A stretch of 64,000 nt of DNA from Bog-756 sp963727075 (GTDB lineage Bacteria > Actinomycetota > Acidimicrobiia > Acidimicrobiales > RAAP-2), in the NCBI GenBank assembly GCA_963727075.1, contig CAVSET010000006.1, positions 558,001-622,000 on the forward strand. The letters are read 5' to 3'. The position numbers and the translations under genes were made by a program. Shown piece after piece: positions 26,327 to 36,358 of this stretch (position 1 is the stretch's first letter; each line of letters starts with the position of its first letter). The notes beneath the pieces are model-generated. The model made no database searches and was not told the origin of the DNA. It was given only the letters and a program-made list of their open reading frames with translations.

Positions 26327-26993
26327 CTCGCATTCTGGTCGCTGAGGATGAGCGTGGTATTGCTTCGTTCATAGTCAAGGGCCTGACAGCAAATGGATAC
26401 ACCGCGACGGTGGCTGAGGACGGCGAGAATGCTCTCTGGCAAGCGCGATCTGGTGATTTCGATCTCGTTGTATTGGATCTTGGACTCCCAGGCCGTGACG
26501 GACTTTCCATCTTGCATGAGCTACGAGCCAAGCAAAACGCCATCCCCGTCATCATTCTGACGGCCCGCGAAGGGGTGGATGCCCTTGTTTCCGGGCTGGA
26601 CGCAGGGGCGGACGATTACATCTCCAAACCGTTTCGTTTCGACGAGCTTCTGGCTCGGATCCGATCCCGGTTGAGGACCACCCGTGAGCCGCAGGTATCG
26701 ACGGTTCGACTGCGAGACATGATGATTGATCTCAAAGCGCGACGAGTCGAGCGTGGCGGCAAACCTATTGAGCTGACAGCGCAGAATTTGTTCTCCTAGC
26801 TACGTTCCTTGACCACCCTGGTCAGGTGCTGTCCCGGCAACAACTGCTCAGTCACGTGTGGGGGTACGACTTTGAAGGAGGATCCAACGTCGTGGATGTC
26901 TATGTGGGGTACCTTCGGCGCAAGCTCGGAGCCGATCTGATCGTGACCGCACGCGGACTCGGGTACCGGCTGGGTGACCCTGGCTCCGATTAG
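26323..26993 (+). pseudogene. OmpR/PhoB-family response regulator with one frameshift
   Basis: The receiver domain is intact (phospho-acceptor Asp52 in VLDLGLPG, Lys102 in SKPF). The frame then ends prematurely near 26798. Adding one G after CAG near 26784 restores EFVLLATFLDHPGQVLSRQQ, VWGYDFEGGSNVVDVYVGYL and RRKLGADLIVTARGLGYRLG, a complete winged-helix domain that ends at 26991-26993. The single missing base is either a sequence error or a very recent mutation, because both halves are well conserved. It would pair with the preceding kinase. Confidence 0.88.
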
Positions 26994-27070
26994 GGGATTC
27001 TCGGCAAGTGGGGCCTCATAAACCTGTGGCCCTTCAGTGTCTTCAGCGCTCGGCACAGTTTCGTTGAGGG

Positions 27071-27272
27071 ACCAGGCAGCAACAACGAAGCTGAACGGAA
27101 GCTCGAAACGTCGGCAGTCGCGGTGAGCGATACGCAGTACCTGCGGAAAGGTCTGAGATCCAGAAACGTCGGTCTCCTCGCGCCGCAAGGCACCTCTGCC
27201 AGCTCGCCGGCACCGGGCTCTACGTTGCGGGAATGGGGCGGAAGGGGGAGTGGTGAACGGGGTGTGCCTCGG
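27071..27272 (+). repeat. island repeat R12 (composite)
   Basis: Starts AGGCAGCAACAACGAAGC with GAAGCTGAA and a first AAACGTCGG arm near 27108. About 55 bases of other sequence follow, then a second AAACGTCGG (27164) continues to CTCGCCGGCACCGGGCTCTACGTT and the G-rich tail to about 27272. It looks like a fusion of a 5' half-copy with a near-complete one. Confidence 0.78.
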
Positions 27273-27460
27273 ACGACCCTCCGAACGACAGCGGTCGGGT
27301 GCTCCGACTGCTGGCGTCGGGCAATTCACGAAACGATCCCCAAGGAGGAGGCCCACTGCGACTGCAACGCGTGGTGCGGGTGCCACTGCCATTGACGAGA
27401 GCCACAGCCAGCTAGCGAAACGATCAGCGCGAGTGCAGATCCGACGCCGTGCTTAAGGCC

Positions 27461-27520
27461 GGAGAGTAGTGACTGGGGTGTGGCTCGGATCTATGTGGTT
27501 TCGGTGGCGCATATCCGACG
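27461..27520 (+). repeat. island repeat R13 (3' tail)
   Basis: Only the tail is present: AGTAGTGACTGGGGTGTGGCTCGGATC and GGTGGCGCATATCCGACG. It matches the ends of R2, R5 and R7. Confidence 0.62.
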
Positions 27521-27771
27521 CCACGAGAGACACACGGCGGTGTCGTGCCGATCGATGGTGACCTTTTACCTAACTAGGGGTGAGGAGAGGCTTGGTGCGG
27601 CCTTCAGATCTGCCCGATTGCCGGGCCGATGCGTCCTTGTTGAGAGACGCATGCCAGGGAGGGTCCCGGCCCATCAATTGACTTTCGGCCCTACCCGCTA
27701 TGCGCGGAGAGGGGTTGGATGTTCCTGTACGAGCCGGCTCCTTTGGCGTTCCGGCGACGGAGGCAATCGAC

Positions 27772-29242
27772 ATGCGACCTGGCAAGATCGTGCTCATCGT
27801 TGTCGGGGCCGTGCTCGCCCTGGTGGGATTGGGCTTCGTGGCAGCGGGGGCAACGCTCGTGTGGGCCCAGGCGACTCGAGCGCGACTCCGCCGGCTTCTA
27901 TACCACGCCGAACGCTCGGCTCGAGACGTCGACGTACGCTCTCACCTCTCAGGTTGACTTCGGGACGAAACCCAGCCAGGAGGACTGGGTGCCGGCCAAC
28001 GTCCTCGGGACGGTCAGGATCAGGGCCACATCCGCCAACGGTGCCCCGATCTTCATCGGCATCGCCCCGCAAACGGACGTCGACCGCTGGCTCGGCGGGG
28101 TAGCCCATGAGCATGTCACCAGCGTGAGTTTCGGACCGTTCAACACGGAGACCCAGCTGGTGAACGGGAACGCTGCGCCCGCCCCACCCGGAACACAGAC
28201 CTTCTGGGTGACGTCGACCTCGGGGACCCGGACCCAGACGCTCACCTGGCCCACTGAGGGCGGCCACTGGTCGGCCGTGCTGATGAACGCCGATGCGGCC
28301 CGCGGGATCTCGGTCGACGTGAATCTGGGGGCGAAGACCGGTGTCCTGCTGCCAGTCGGGCTTGGACTGGGCTTCCTCGGCCTCCTCGTGTTGGCGGCGA
28401 GCGCGCTGATGATGGTATTTGGTCTGCGTCGGAGGGAGGAGTCTCAGCCGACGACAGCCCCGGTCCGGCCACCGCCACCCGAGGCGTCGCCGGTGTTTTC
28501 GTCCGCTCCCTCGGCTTATCCACTCCGCCTAGACGGGCATCTCGACCCCACCACGAGTCGGTGGCTTTGGCTGGTCAAGTGGCTGCTCGTCATCCCACAC
28601 GTGATCATCCTCGTGTTCCTTTGGATCGCCACGGGCTTGCTGACCATCGTGGCCGGGTTCTCGATCCTCTTCACTGGGCGCTACCCGCAAGCGATCTTCG
28701 ACTTCAACGTCGGCGTGATGCGGTGGACATGGCGCGTCGCGTTCTACGCCGTCGGGGCTTTCGGCACCGACCGCTATCCGCCGTTCAGTCTTGATCCGGA
28801 CGCAAGATTCCCGGCCGACCTCACCATCGAATACCCGGGACGGTTGTCTCGAGGTCTCGTTCTGGTGAAGTGGTGGCTCCTGGCGCTGCCCCAGTACCTC
28901 GTCGTGGGTGTATTCGCCGGCGGTTGGGGCGCGAACAGCAACGGCCTCTGGCGTTGGGTCGGCGGTGGCGGCTTGATCTTCCTCCTGGTGCTGTTCGCCG
29001 CCGTCGTACTGGGTGTCCGCGGGCGCTACCCCGAGTCGATCTTCGACTTTGTCATGGGAATGAACAGGTGGTGTTTTCGGGTGTTGGCGTATGCAGCCCT
29101 GATGAGCGACGAGTACCCACCGTTCCGGCTCGACTCGGGTGGCGTCGACCCGGGGAGCCTCCCGGTCGTGCCCACAGCGCCGGTTTCCGGCGGGAGCTCT
29201 GATCTCGACGGCGCACCATCGTCGACCCGGGTCGATCGATGA
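27772..29242 (+). CDS. DUF4389-type membrane protein with one frameshift
   Basis: The start at ATG 27772 reads MRPGKIVLIVVGAVLALVGL and continues as one membrane helix. Near 27880 one base must be corrected to join the main frame (DSAGFYTTPNARLETSTYAL). The protein then has an extracytoplasmic beta-rich part, a second helix (VGLGLGFLGLLVLAASALMM), and two related tandem membrane domains, each with W.VKW.LxxP, GRYP.xIFDF and RW..RV..Y, the DUF4389 signature. Total is about 490 residues. Function unknown; the family is common in actinobacterial envelopes. Confidence 0.82.
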
Positions 29243-29324
29243 CCACCAGGGTGTCACCACATGACGCTCACCGCCCGTTCTTGGGGCAGAGGGCGAATCG
29301 CAACGGAACGAAAGGAGTTCATTC

Positions 29325-29801
29325 ATGGAGAAGATGAAGGACGTCGCAGCAGAGTTCTTGTCGCACAAACGGGTAGCAGTGACAGGCGTGTCGCGGACAT
29401 CCCAAGGACACGGCAGCAACGTGGTCTACCAGCGTCTCCGCGATCGGCGGTATCAGGTCTTTGCCGTCAACCCGAACACCGACATGGTTGAGGGTGATCC
29501 GTGCTTCCGCGACCTCAAGTCGATACCAGACGGTGTGGACTGGGTGGTGATCGGCAGCAGGCCGGAGACGGCTGATCAAACTGTGCGTGAGTGCGAAGAA
29601 CTCGGAATCAAGCGAGTGTGGATGCACAGAGCCTTCGGTGATGGAAGCGTGTCCGATACGGCCACACAGTACGGCCGCCAACATGGCATGACGGTCATCG
29701 ACGGCGGCTGCCCGTGCATGTTCGATCCGACTGCAGACCCTGGACACAAGGTCATGCGCATAATCTGCACGCTCACCCGTAAGGTCCCAAGCCATGTCTA
29801 G
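29325..29801 (+). CDS. CoA-binding domain protein (YccU type)
   Basis: A 158-residue single-domain Rossmann protein: KRVAVTGVSRTSQGHGSNVV nucleotide loop, YQVFAVNPN strand and helix, DWVVIGSRPE, IKRVWMHRAFG and VIDGGCPCMF. It matches the CoA-binding domain of succinyl-CoA synthetase in stand-alone form. GAAAGGAG precedes the ATG at 29325. The physiological ligand and role of stand-alone members are poorly known; a redox or acyl-CoA-sensing role is possible. Confidence 0.85.
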   Translation: MEKMKDVAAEFLSHKRVAVTGVSRTSQGHGSNVVYQRLRDRRYQVFAVNPNTDMVEGDPCFRDLKSIPDGVDWVVIGSRPETADQTVRECEELGIKRVWMHRAFGDGSVSDTATQYGRQHGMTVIDGGCPCMFDPTADPGHKVMRIICTLTRKVPSHV

Positions 29802-29897
29802 TGCAGCGAATGGTAGTGAACACATTGTCACCCGACGCCCAGCTATGAGATAGGGATTGGTCGTGGCTGTAGCCACTCGACCCCCGAGGAGACCACC

Positions 29898-31129
29898 GTG
29901 GTCTCCTCGCCGCGACCCGTTCATCCCCGCCGCCTGACGGCTGTCGCGCTTGTCGTGCAAGGTTCCTCCGCCGCCGCCGTCCTGGTTGGCCTGCACGGGT
30001 CGCCGTTGTGGCAGGTGCTGCGCGTGACGGTCGTTGTCGGCGTCACGCCCGGTGCAGTTGTCAGCGAACGACGACTCCGTCGGGTTGGACGCGGCATCCT
30101 AGCCCTTGGGATAGGCATTCTCGGCACCACGACGGGGCTCGGGATCGGTCTGATGCACATGGCCAAATCGGATCTCGACATCACAGCCGTCGCCGGGGTC
30201 GTGGCGCTCGTCACGGGGCTCCACCTCCTGGTATCCGGCACCGTTGGCGGGCGACCAGGGGATGGTGGCCGTCCCCGTTGCCTTTCTGGTCCTCGAATTC
30301 GTGTTCATCCCGTTCACAGGAGCCATCTGCGCCAGCAACGTGCCCGCGACCGCGCTGGACAACGTGACCCCGGCGGCCAAGGGCCTCGCGTACCGGGACG
30401 TGAGTTTCACCACCAGTGACGGCGTTCTCCTCTCGGCTTGGTACCTCCCCTCCCAAAACGGCGCGGGGTCGTCGTCCTCCATGGTTCGGGCTCGCCCGGA
30501 CCTCGGTCCTCGACCAGGCCGCTGTCCTGGCCGGCCATGGATTTGGGTGTTGACGGTCGACGCCCGCGGGCACGGTCGCAGCCGCGGTGACGCCATGGAC
30601 TTCGGTTGGTGGGGCAACCGGGACACCTCGGCTACCGTGACCTGGCTAACGGCCCCGCAGCGACGTCCACGGCGGGAAGATCGCCGCCCTCGGCGAGTCG
30701 ATGGGCGGCGAGGAGGGGATCGGCGCTGCCGCCGCAGATCCTCGCCTTGACGCGGTCGTGGCGGAAGGTGCCATATGGCGCGGAGCTATGGATACGAGTT
30801 GGCTTCCCCAGGACCTCCAGGGTTACGTACAACGCGCCACGCGCAGCATCGAGACCGGGGTCTCCAACGTCCTCACTTCGGCTCCGGAGCCGGTCAGTCT
30901 GCGTTCTGCCGTCGTCGGCATCGCTCCCCGACCCGTCCAGCTCATCGCTGGGAAGCCCGAGATCCAGGCAGACCGCTCCTACCGTGACGCGTCGCCCAGC
31001 AACGTCCAACTATGGGAGCTGCCCGATACGCCGCACACCGGAGGGCTCTCTACCCACCATCAGGAGTGGACTCTCCAGGTTGTCGGCTTCTCGAGCGCGC
31101 GGCTCGGCGTCATCGAGACCCGGACATGA
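29898..31129 (+). pseudogene. membrane-anchored alpha/beta hydrolase with multiple frameshifts
   Basis: Three frames assemble one protein. First a membrane part (VALVVQGSSAAAVLVGLHG, GILALGIGILGTTTGLGIGL); then, after a shift near 30245, VAFLVLEFVFIPFTG, DVSFTTSDGVLLSAWYLPSQ and, with further shifts, the HGSGS oxyanion loop; then VLTVDARGHGRSRGDAMDFGWWGNRD; then ALGESMGGEEGIGAAAADP with the nucleophilic Ser and a C-terminal region to 31129 with PDTPHTGG holding the likely His. At least three indels exist. It is probably decayed or badly sequenced; the ancestral function was a serine hydrolase. Confidence 0.72.
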
Positions 31130-31440
31130 CCGGGGCCACAGCCATACCTACCGACATGGGCAGCCGCTCTCTGAGTGCCCTGCGTCGCATCGGCTCCCGC
31201 TTCGACGGCCACCTCAAAACGTGCGTATGGCCCTTCTTCTTCGCAGCTTGATATCGAGGAGTCGAGCAAAGATCTCGCTGAGTTGGTGAGAACGGTGCAC
31301 CGGGTGGCCGGCTCGACGGGCTGACAATCTGCCCCCTCACTTCGAAGACATCGGTTGGCTCGATCCGGCGCGCCCGTCTTCAGCCCGGCCGGGTGGCGCC
31401 CACCAACCCCGACCAGTGGGCATCGTCGAAGCGCACCAGG

Positions 31441-31576
31441 GCGCCGGTGTGGGGCGCGTCAGCCACCTCGCCGGTACCGGAGCCGACGTTTGCCAAATCC
31501 GAGGAAGGTGGGGGGAGTGCTAGGGGGATGTGGCTCGGAATCATTTCCCGCTGAGCGATGCATGTCTGGCGATAGG
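31441..31576 (+). repeat. island repeat R14 (3' half)
   Basis: Contains GTGTGGGGCGCGTCAG, CACCTCGCCGGTACCGG, AGCCGACGTTTGCC, the G-rich tail and GTGGCTCGGAATCATTTCC..GCGATGCATGTCTGGCGATAGG. The GAAGCTGAA half and left arm are not recognisable. Confidence 0.75.
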
Positions 31577-31989
31577 AGGTATCCGCGTCTGGAGTGCCCA
31601 GCCAGCACCTTTTCCGGCGTGACCGTCCCCAATCATGGCCTTTGGCCCCATGTACGGCCAGGCTGTCGGTATACCGTCCTCCTCAAGCGGTCAGTAGCAG
31701 GAGGTGAGGCGGTCGGGCCCGGGGCGGCCCGCTCGGCCGGGAAAACGGAGGGGTGACGCGGCTCTCGCGGGGGCTTGATCCTCCCTTAGACGGTCACCGA
31801 GCACCTTGAAGAACGTCCCACTCCCAGTCGGGAACCGCCTCGAGTCGCTCCATACGGTTACCGGCGAGCTTCCTCCGCCGGTGGTACGACCGCTGAACGG
31901 CGAACCACTTGCCTTGTCGATACCCGCCTTTGACGTGGCTAGCCGGCACGCCGGGGACACCCCCGCGTGGGTCTATGTGAAGAGTCTCG
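31577..31989. other. intergenic stretch, no gene supported
   Basis: About 410 bases between R14 and the stop of the glycosyltransferase gene. A plus-strand frame at 31806 overlaps that gene's 3' end and shows no recognisable family. Nothing else was seen. Confidence 0.4.
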
Positions 31990-33513
31990 TTAAGGTCCGA
32001 CTCCTCTCATTAACTCGGTGTACAGCCGGATGTACTCGGCGGCAACCGCGTCCATCCCACAGAACGCGCGCAGCGCGGTGAAATCCACGTCTGTCCACCG
32101 CCTCTCAAGGTCATGATCCGTGAGCACCGTGATGGCCCGCTTTACGGCTCCGCCGAGATTGTCGTGGCGAAGTTGATGTAGCCCTCCGAACTCCTTCAGC
32201 CGTTCAAGCTGTTCCGTGTCCCCCAGCGAGATGTAGTGCGGAATATGGTCGCGGACGAATCGTTTGAACACCGGGTATTCAAGGACGGCCAAGGGTCGTT
32301 TCGCCCAGACCGTCTCGATCGCTTGGTTGCCGAATCCTTCGTGCTCAGGCGGATAGCAGACAAGGTCGACAGCGCGGTAGGTGCCATAGAAGGGATAATG
32401 GTCGGGGTCGTCATGCTGGAATCGTTGGTCAGGGACAACGATGTTGCCCCCGTAGGCGAGCTTGATCCTTAGCTGCTGAGCGTATGACAGCAGCCTTTCG
32501 AAGTAGGGCCGGTTGTCGTCGAGATCCTCGCCCTGCGGTAGTACCAGAACGATACTGCTGGCGGTGGTGAACCGCCGTCGATTCAGCCCTAAGCCGTCTG
32601 GCGCGCTCTCGAGAGCCGTGCGCTCGAGATTCAGTGCGGCCACAAACTGAATGGCCAGTTCGATTGCCTTGTTGATGGCGATTCTGGCCGGCATTGCCAC
32701 CACCAGGTCGTCAGCGCCGACGGGTCTGGGATCACCGACCAGCACCTGGAGCTGGTTGCGGAAGGCGTGCTCGTCGATGATCGGTACATCCCGATCGAAG
32801 TCGAACCCATCGGGAACGATGTTGCCAACGATACCCTTCCTGGCACGCAACGCCTCAGCAGCTAGAGGGTTGATGAGCACGTGGAGCGCATTGGGCAACA
32901 ACGGACACATGATGCGATCCATCATGTCGTTGACTTGTTGGTACGGCGTGAGGAAATTCTTGGCATTCGGGCCTTCCCAGTAGATGTCGTGGTGCTGCAT
33001 GAGAAAGCCGATGTCGGGCCGTTCAGTCGCGAGGTTGTACAAAGCAAGAGTGGCCGGAAGGTTGTACGGCAGAGACATAATGTTGCGAATATGCAGCAAC
33101 GGGATCTCCCAGGCATCCACGTAGTCCTCAACCTGTCGCCGAATCCGCTCCGCACGCTTGATGATCTCCATGACGAGGCTGTCCACGTCCGACGCCGGCG
33201 GATAACCCTCGGAGGTCGAGAAGACCCTCTTCCGCAGCGCGACAGCATCGGGCGACTGGTAGGAGAGTTCAGGCAACGCCAAGCCTTCAGCATGCGGCGG
33301 CACGTCAGAGGCACAGGAGAAGGCCCGCCAGCCCCTAGCGCCAAGCGCCTTCGAAAGCTCTTGGGATTGAAGCGACACCCCATCAGTGCCAAACAACTTG
33401 AAGTGGACCTCGAGCGTCCTCCTCGGGGCCTCTCCACCATCGGCAGCCCGTTCGTCGTTCCGCTCCATGTCCACGTCAGCCTCGTGCACCTTCGGGGCAG
33501 CTGGCCGACTCAC
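31990..33513 (-). CDS. GT-B-fold glycosyltransferase
   Basis: A 507-residue cytosolic protein. The C-terminal half has FTTASSIVLVLPQGEDLDDN, DPDHYPFYGTYRAVDLVCYP and PEHEGFGNQAIETVWAKRP, the E..GFGN motif of retaining GT4-type enzymes binding a sugar nucleotide. The N-terminal half (VHFKLFGTDGVSLQSQELSK, YNLPATLALYNLATERPDIG) is the matching Rossmann domain. The acceptor is not evident; relatives act on glycerate or glucosylglycerate-type solutes and on cell-wall sugars. M1 at 33513 or the Met16 codon could be the start. It shares strand and module with the PRC and CsbD-like stress genes. Confidence 0.78.
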   Translation of the reverse strand: MSRPAAPKVHEADVDMERNDERAADGGEAPRRTLEVHFKLFGTDGVSLQSQELSKALGARGWRAFSCASDVPPHAEGLALPELSYQSPDAVALRKRVFSTSEGYPPASDVDSLVMEIIKRAERIRRQVEDYVDAWEIPLLHIRNIMSLPYNLPATLALYNLATERPDIGFLMQHHDIYWEGPNAKNFLTPYQQVNDMMDRIMCPLLPNALHVLINPLAAEALRARKGIVGNIVPDGFDFDRDVPIIDEHAFRNQLQVLVGDPRPVGADDLVVAMPARIAINKAIELAIQFVAALNLERTALESAPDGLGLNRRRFTTASSIVLVLPQGEDLDDNRPYFERLLSYAQQLRIKLAYGGNIVVPDQRFQHDDPDHYPFYGTYRAVDLVCYPPEHEGFGNQAIETVWAKRPLAVLEYPVFKRFVRDHIPHYISLGDTEQLERLKEFGGLHQLRHDNLGGAVKRAITVLTDHDLERRWTDVDFTALRAFCGMDAVAAEYIRLYTELMRGVGP

Positions 33514-33930
33514 AGGCCCCCGATCCAGCCGCAGTGCTCCCCTGCAGCATTGCCTCCCAAAGGAATGGAGCGTCCATCGGTCAGTAGATTAGATCGCAGC
33601 TGCGGGTCGGCAGATGCTAGCCCTCGTGGCCGGAGAGGCCACGCGGCGCGGGCGGGGGCTTGAGCCGAGCCCTCGGTGCACGACGGGGATGTCCCCGATC
33701 CGGCGAGGCCCCGAGCTCTGGCGGCGAACCTTCGCTCAACGGACTTAGCAACCCAACGTTAGGCGCCATGCGCCTTGGCTCAATCGGACACACTGTCCGT
33801 TGTTGCTCGGTACGGGCAGTTGACTGGCCCAGTGCGACAGAACCACGTTCGATGGACCCGAGTTGACGGTGTGCATCTAGCTCGTTCGGGCGAGGAGTAT
33901 GCGGGGCGGTCGTGAGCGTTGGCCAGACTC
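33514..33930. other. intergenic stretch, no gene supported
   Basis: About 415 bases with no convincing frame on either strand. One short tract at 33752-33764 (CCCAACGTTAGGC) resembles an integron core site but lacks a partner. Confidence 0.4.
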
Positions 33931-34305
33931 TCAGCGGCGAGCCAAACGACGGCCGCTCTCGGTGTTAATGGGCGTGTAGTTGAGCTCGAAGTGGTGATAG
34001 AGCGTTGACTCATCTGTCTGCGAAAGCTCTTCGCCGTGCATCTCGATGTCTGGCGCGGACCGAACCTGCTCCTTGGTCACCGCCACCTGGAGGTCATCGG
34101 GACCGACTCGAATCCCGCCGAGCGGCACAAAAGTCAGGTGCCGACCGATAAACCCCTCCTTCACCGTCGCGAACTGAGGCACATCGGTCTCGACGTCAAC
34201 GTAGACGTCTTGGAGCTTGCCAATCTTCTCACCGTTGTAATCGATGAGCATTTTGCCGTGCCAGTCGGCCACATTCCATTGGGCCTGTCCCGGATCGTCG
34301 GTCAT
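33931..34305 (-). CDS. PRC-barrel domain protein
   Basis: A 124-residue protein starting at ATG 34305 with GAGGAG seven bases before it. NVADWHGKMLIDYNGEKIGKLQD and VPQFATVKEGFIGRHLTFVPL are a PRC-barrel, the domain found in photosynthetic reaction-centre H subunits and RimM, here alone. DDLQVAVTKEQVRSAPDI follows and a short tail ends the protein. Stand-alone members are often stress-induced; the role here is unknown. It is 91 bases downstream of the CsbD gene on the same strand. Confidence 0.85.
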   Translation of the reverse strand: MTDDPGQAQWNVADWHGKMLIDYNGEKIGKLQDVYVDVETDVPQFATVKEGFIGRHLTFVPLGGIRVGPDDLQVAVTKEQVRSAPDIEMHGEELSQTDESTLYHHFELNYTPINTESGRRLARR

Positions 34306-34395
34306 ACCGATCTCCTCGTCGTCTGCTCTCATTCGCTCAGCGCACCTATGCCCTATCCGGCCAGCGATAACCTCGAGGACGGGGAAGGAGAGAAC

Positions 34396-34587
34396 CTACT
34401 TCGGGTGAACCACGCCCTTGGCCCTGTCGATCACTTCTTCGACCTTCTCTTCAACCTTGCTGACCTTCTCCTTAGCCTCGCCGGCCTGGCGGTCAGCCCT
34501 ACCCTCTGACTTGAGATCCTCGTTTCCAGTCAGGTCTCCGACGGCCTCTTTGGCCTTGCCCTTCATTTGATCAGCCTTCCCAGCCAT
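34396..34587 (-). CDS. CsbD-like general stress protein
   Basis: A 63-residue, highly charged, cytosolic protein. MAGKADQMKGKAKEAVGDLT then GNEDLKSEGRADRQAGEAKE is the CsbD pattern, a small helical protein of general stress regulons. The start at 34587 has AGGAGAAGG upstream; a longer frame to 34665 is Arg-rich and improbable. It is probably expressed together with the downstream PRC-barrel gene. Confidence 0.9.
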   Translation of the reverse strand: MAGKADQMKGKAKEAVGDLTGNEDLKSEGRADRQAGEAKEKVSKVEEKVEEVIDRAKGVVHPK

Positions 34588-34887
34588 AATCCTTCTCCTT
34601 CGTCGTCGAAACTCCGTCCCAGACCTGGCTGGGACCACACTCCCCAGTCTGGCCCCGGCGTCCAAGGCCGGTTAGGGGCAAAGGTCCCCACTCACAGGAG
34701 TCTTGCGTCTGAACAAAACCGAGAGAACAGTGGATCCGCCCGAAACAGCGTCGGAGGGCAGCCTCAAAGTGATGCGATGAAGGAGCGGGGCCTCCGCTCC
34801 CCGTGACGGCTCCGGTCTCGCGGTCGACAACCGTTGAGGGGGCAGGAGATAGTCGCCGGGCGACAGGCGTGGAAACTGTCTCGGGGC

Positions 34888-35015
34888 CAGCTCAAGCGGC
34901 TATCACGAAGCTGAAGGGCAGCTCCCAACGTCGGTCACCTCGCGTGTGGGGCGCTTCAGGGACCTCGCCGGGCCCAGAACCCCGATCAGCAAGGAGCTGG
35001 GGGGAGTCGGAGGGA
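34888..35015 (+). repeat. island repeat R15
   Basis: Near-complete copy: CAGCTCAAGCGGCTATCACGAAGC, left arm CCCAACGTCGG, GTGTGGGGCGCTTCAGGGACC and CTCGCCGGGCCC, with the right arm lost (CCCCGATCAGC). The tail keeps GGGGGGAGT. Confidence 0.85.
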
Positions 35016-35269
35016 GTCTTTGTTGATCCAGAGCGAGCAGACCGGAGTTAACTGAGGGTCGGCAACTCCTTCGCTCGGGGTCTGTATCGACCGTCCTTCT
35101 GCTCGTGTCGAGGTCTCGCCTCGCACTCTCCGGCTGATCAGGACTTTCGGCGGGAGCGGCCTCGAACGACCAGACTGGTCCAAGGTGTGGGTACTGACAA
35201 TCTCATCAGACAGGTCTGAGCAGGCCTTCTTGCCCTTTAGGTGGCCCAACCGAGCGAGGTGCCAGCAAT

Positions 35270-36031
35270 ATGCGTTCCATCACGATCCATCACTTCGGTC
35301 GGTCTCTGGAAATCGCAATTGACGGAATCAGTGTGGTCAGCGCCCCTGATGCTGCCGCCTTGGTTGCGGCTGCAGAGACTCTCGACTCCAACCCTCTTCT
35401 CTGCAGTGCGGATGATCGCATTGACCTAGACCTGGAGCCTGAGGAACGGTCAGCAATCCTGGATGCGTGTGGCCCGAATGCAGCGCTCGCCGAATACCTG
35501 GAAGATTTCGAGGACGACGCTGTCGGCCTTACTCCGATCGTTACGGGAAATGTTGTCGATGGCCAGCAGTGGGCGTGGTATCTGGGGCAGGAATGGTTCA
35601 TTGCACCGTCCTCGCAGCCAGACCCCATCATTCGATTCGGCATGTCCATAGGCGGCGGAATGGTCGACTTGAGTATGGAGGGCGGCGCGTCCCGTTGGAA
35701 CAAATCGAACGCCGTGACGTGGGCTTTTCGCGACGACTGGGAGCCGCCTCGTCCGGATTGCTGGCCGTCTTACGACGGCAGATCAGACGAGAGCCTGTGC
35801 GTCTACGCTTTCAAGTCTCTCTTCTCTACGTGCGTAGTCCACTGTCCGATCGACGAAGGCGATGGTGACTGCATATGGATCTCCGAACAGGCGCCAACAA
35901 TCACTGACGGCATGATCGGAGAGGGGCTCGCTTCGATGTGGCAACCTTGCAAGGATCATGTCGACAATCTCGTTGACTTCCTCGATGGCATGTGGCGATG
36001 GCACGAAGATCGTTGGGTCCCGGCCGAGTAG
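35270..36031 (+). CDS. protein of unknown function
   Basis: A 253-residue acidic, Trp-rich, soluble protein. Residues 1-70 start with a beta-rich segment and end in an acidic helix (DLDLEPEERSAILDACG); the middle has QQWAWYLGQEWFIAPSSQPD; the end has IWISEQAPTITDGMIGEG and FLDGMWRWHEDRW. No catalytic motif or membrane segment was found and no family was recognised. It is the only gene between R15 and R16, so it is a self-contained module. Translation from the ATG at 35270 has no clear ribosome-binding site. Confidence 0.72.
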   Translation: MRSITIHHFGRSLEIAIDGISVVSAPDAAALVAAAETLDSNPLLCSADDRIDLDLEPEERSAILDACGPNAALAEYLEDFEDDAVGLTPIVTGNVVDGQQWAWYLGQEWFIAPSSQPDPIIRFGMSIGGGMVDLSMEGGASRWNKSNAVTWAFRDDWEPPRPDCWPSYDGRSDESLCVYAFKSLFSTCVVHCPIDEGDGDCIWISEQAPTITDGMIGEGLASMWQPCKDHVDNLVDFLDGMWRWHEDRWVPAE

Positions 36032-36358
36032 AAATGGATCGGGGACTAGGCAATCGATGGTTTTGGGCGGCGATTCGCAAAAGGAAGCCGCCGAATCTGA
36101 CAGGGCGTCAGGGGCGGACCAGATCTGACCTACGAGTTGCGGTGGCGGGACTACAGCCGGCTGCCCGGCCGCAACGGGACGTTCCGATTGCTTGCCGTGA
36201 CCGTCCCGGCAGCCACGTCCGGTCCTAAGGCTGTCCGAGTACCGCCTCTGAACTGAACTGCATCGCCCCAGAAGTGCCTGGTTATGGGACAGGGGGTAAC
36301 CGCCGATTTCGGCTGTCAGCCGCGTCCAAAATCACCGCTAAGACCAGCCTTCGGCCCG

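Noticed and set aside
26780..26800. Programmed frameshift in the response regulator
   Set aside because: No slippery heptamer or following stem was recognised; one missing base is simpler.
33752..33764. Integron attC core site CCCAACGTTAGGC
   Set aside because: It matches the core consensus by eye but lacks a paired R''/L site, and nothing similar sits at the other module ends. The island repeats only occasionally fit GTTRRRY (R2, R17) and never fit RYYYAAC fully, so they are not called attC.
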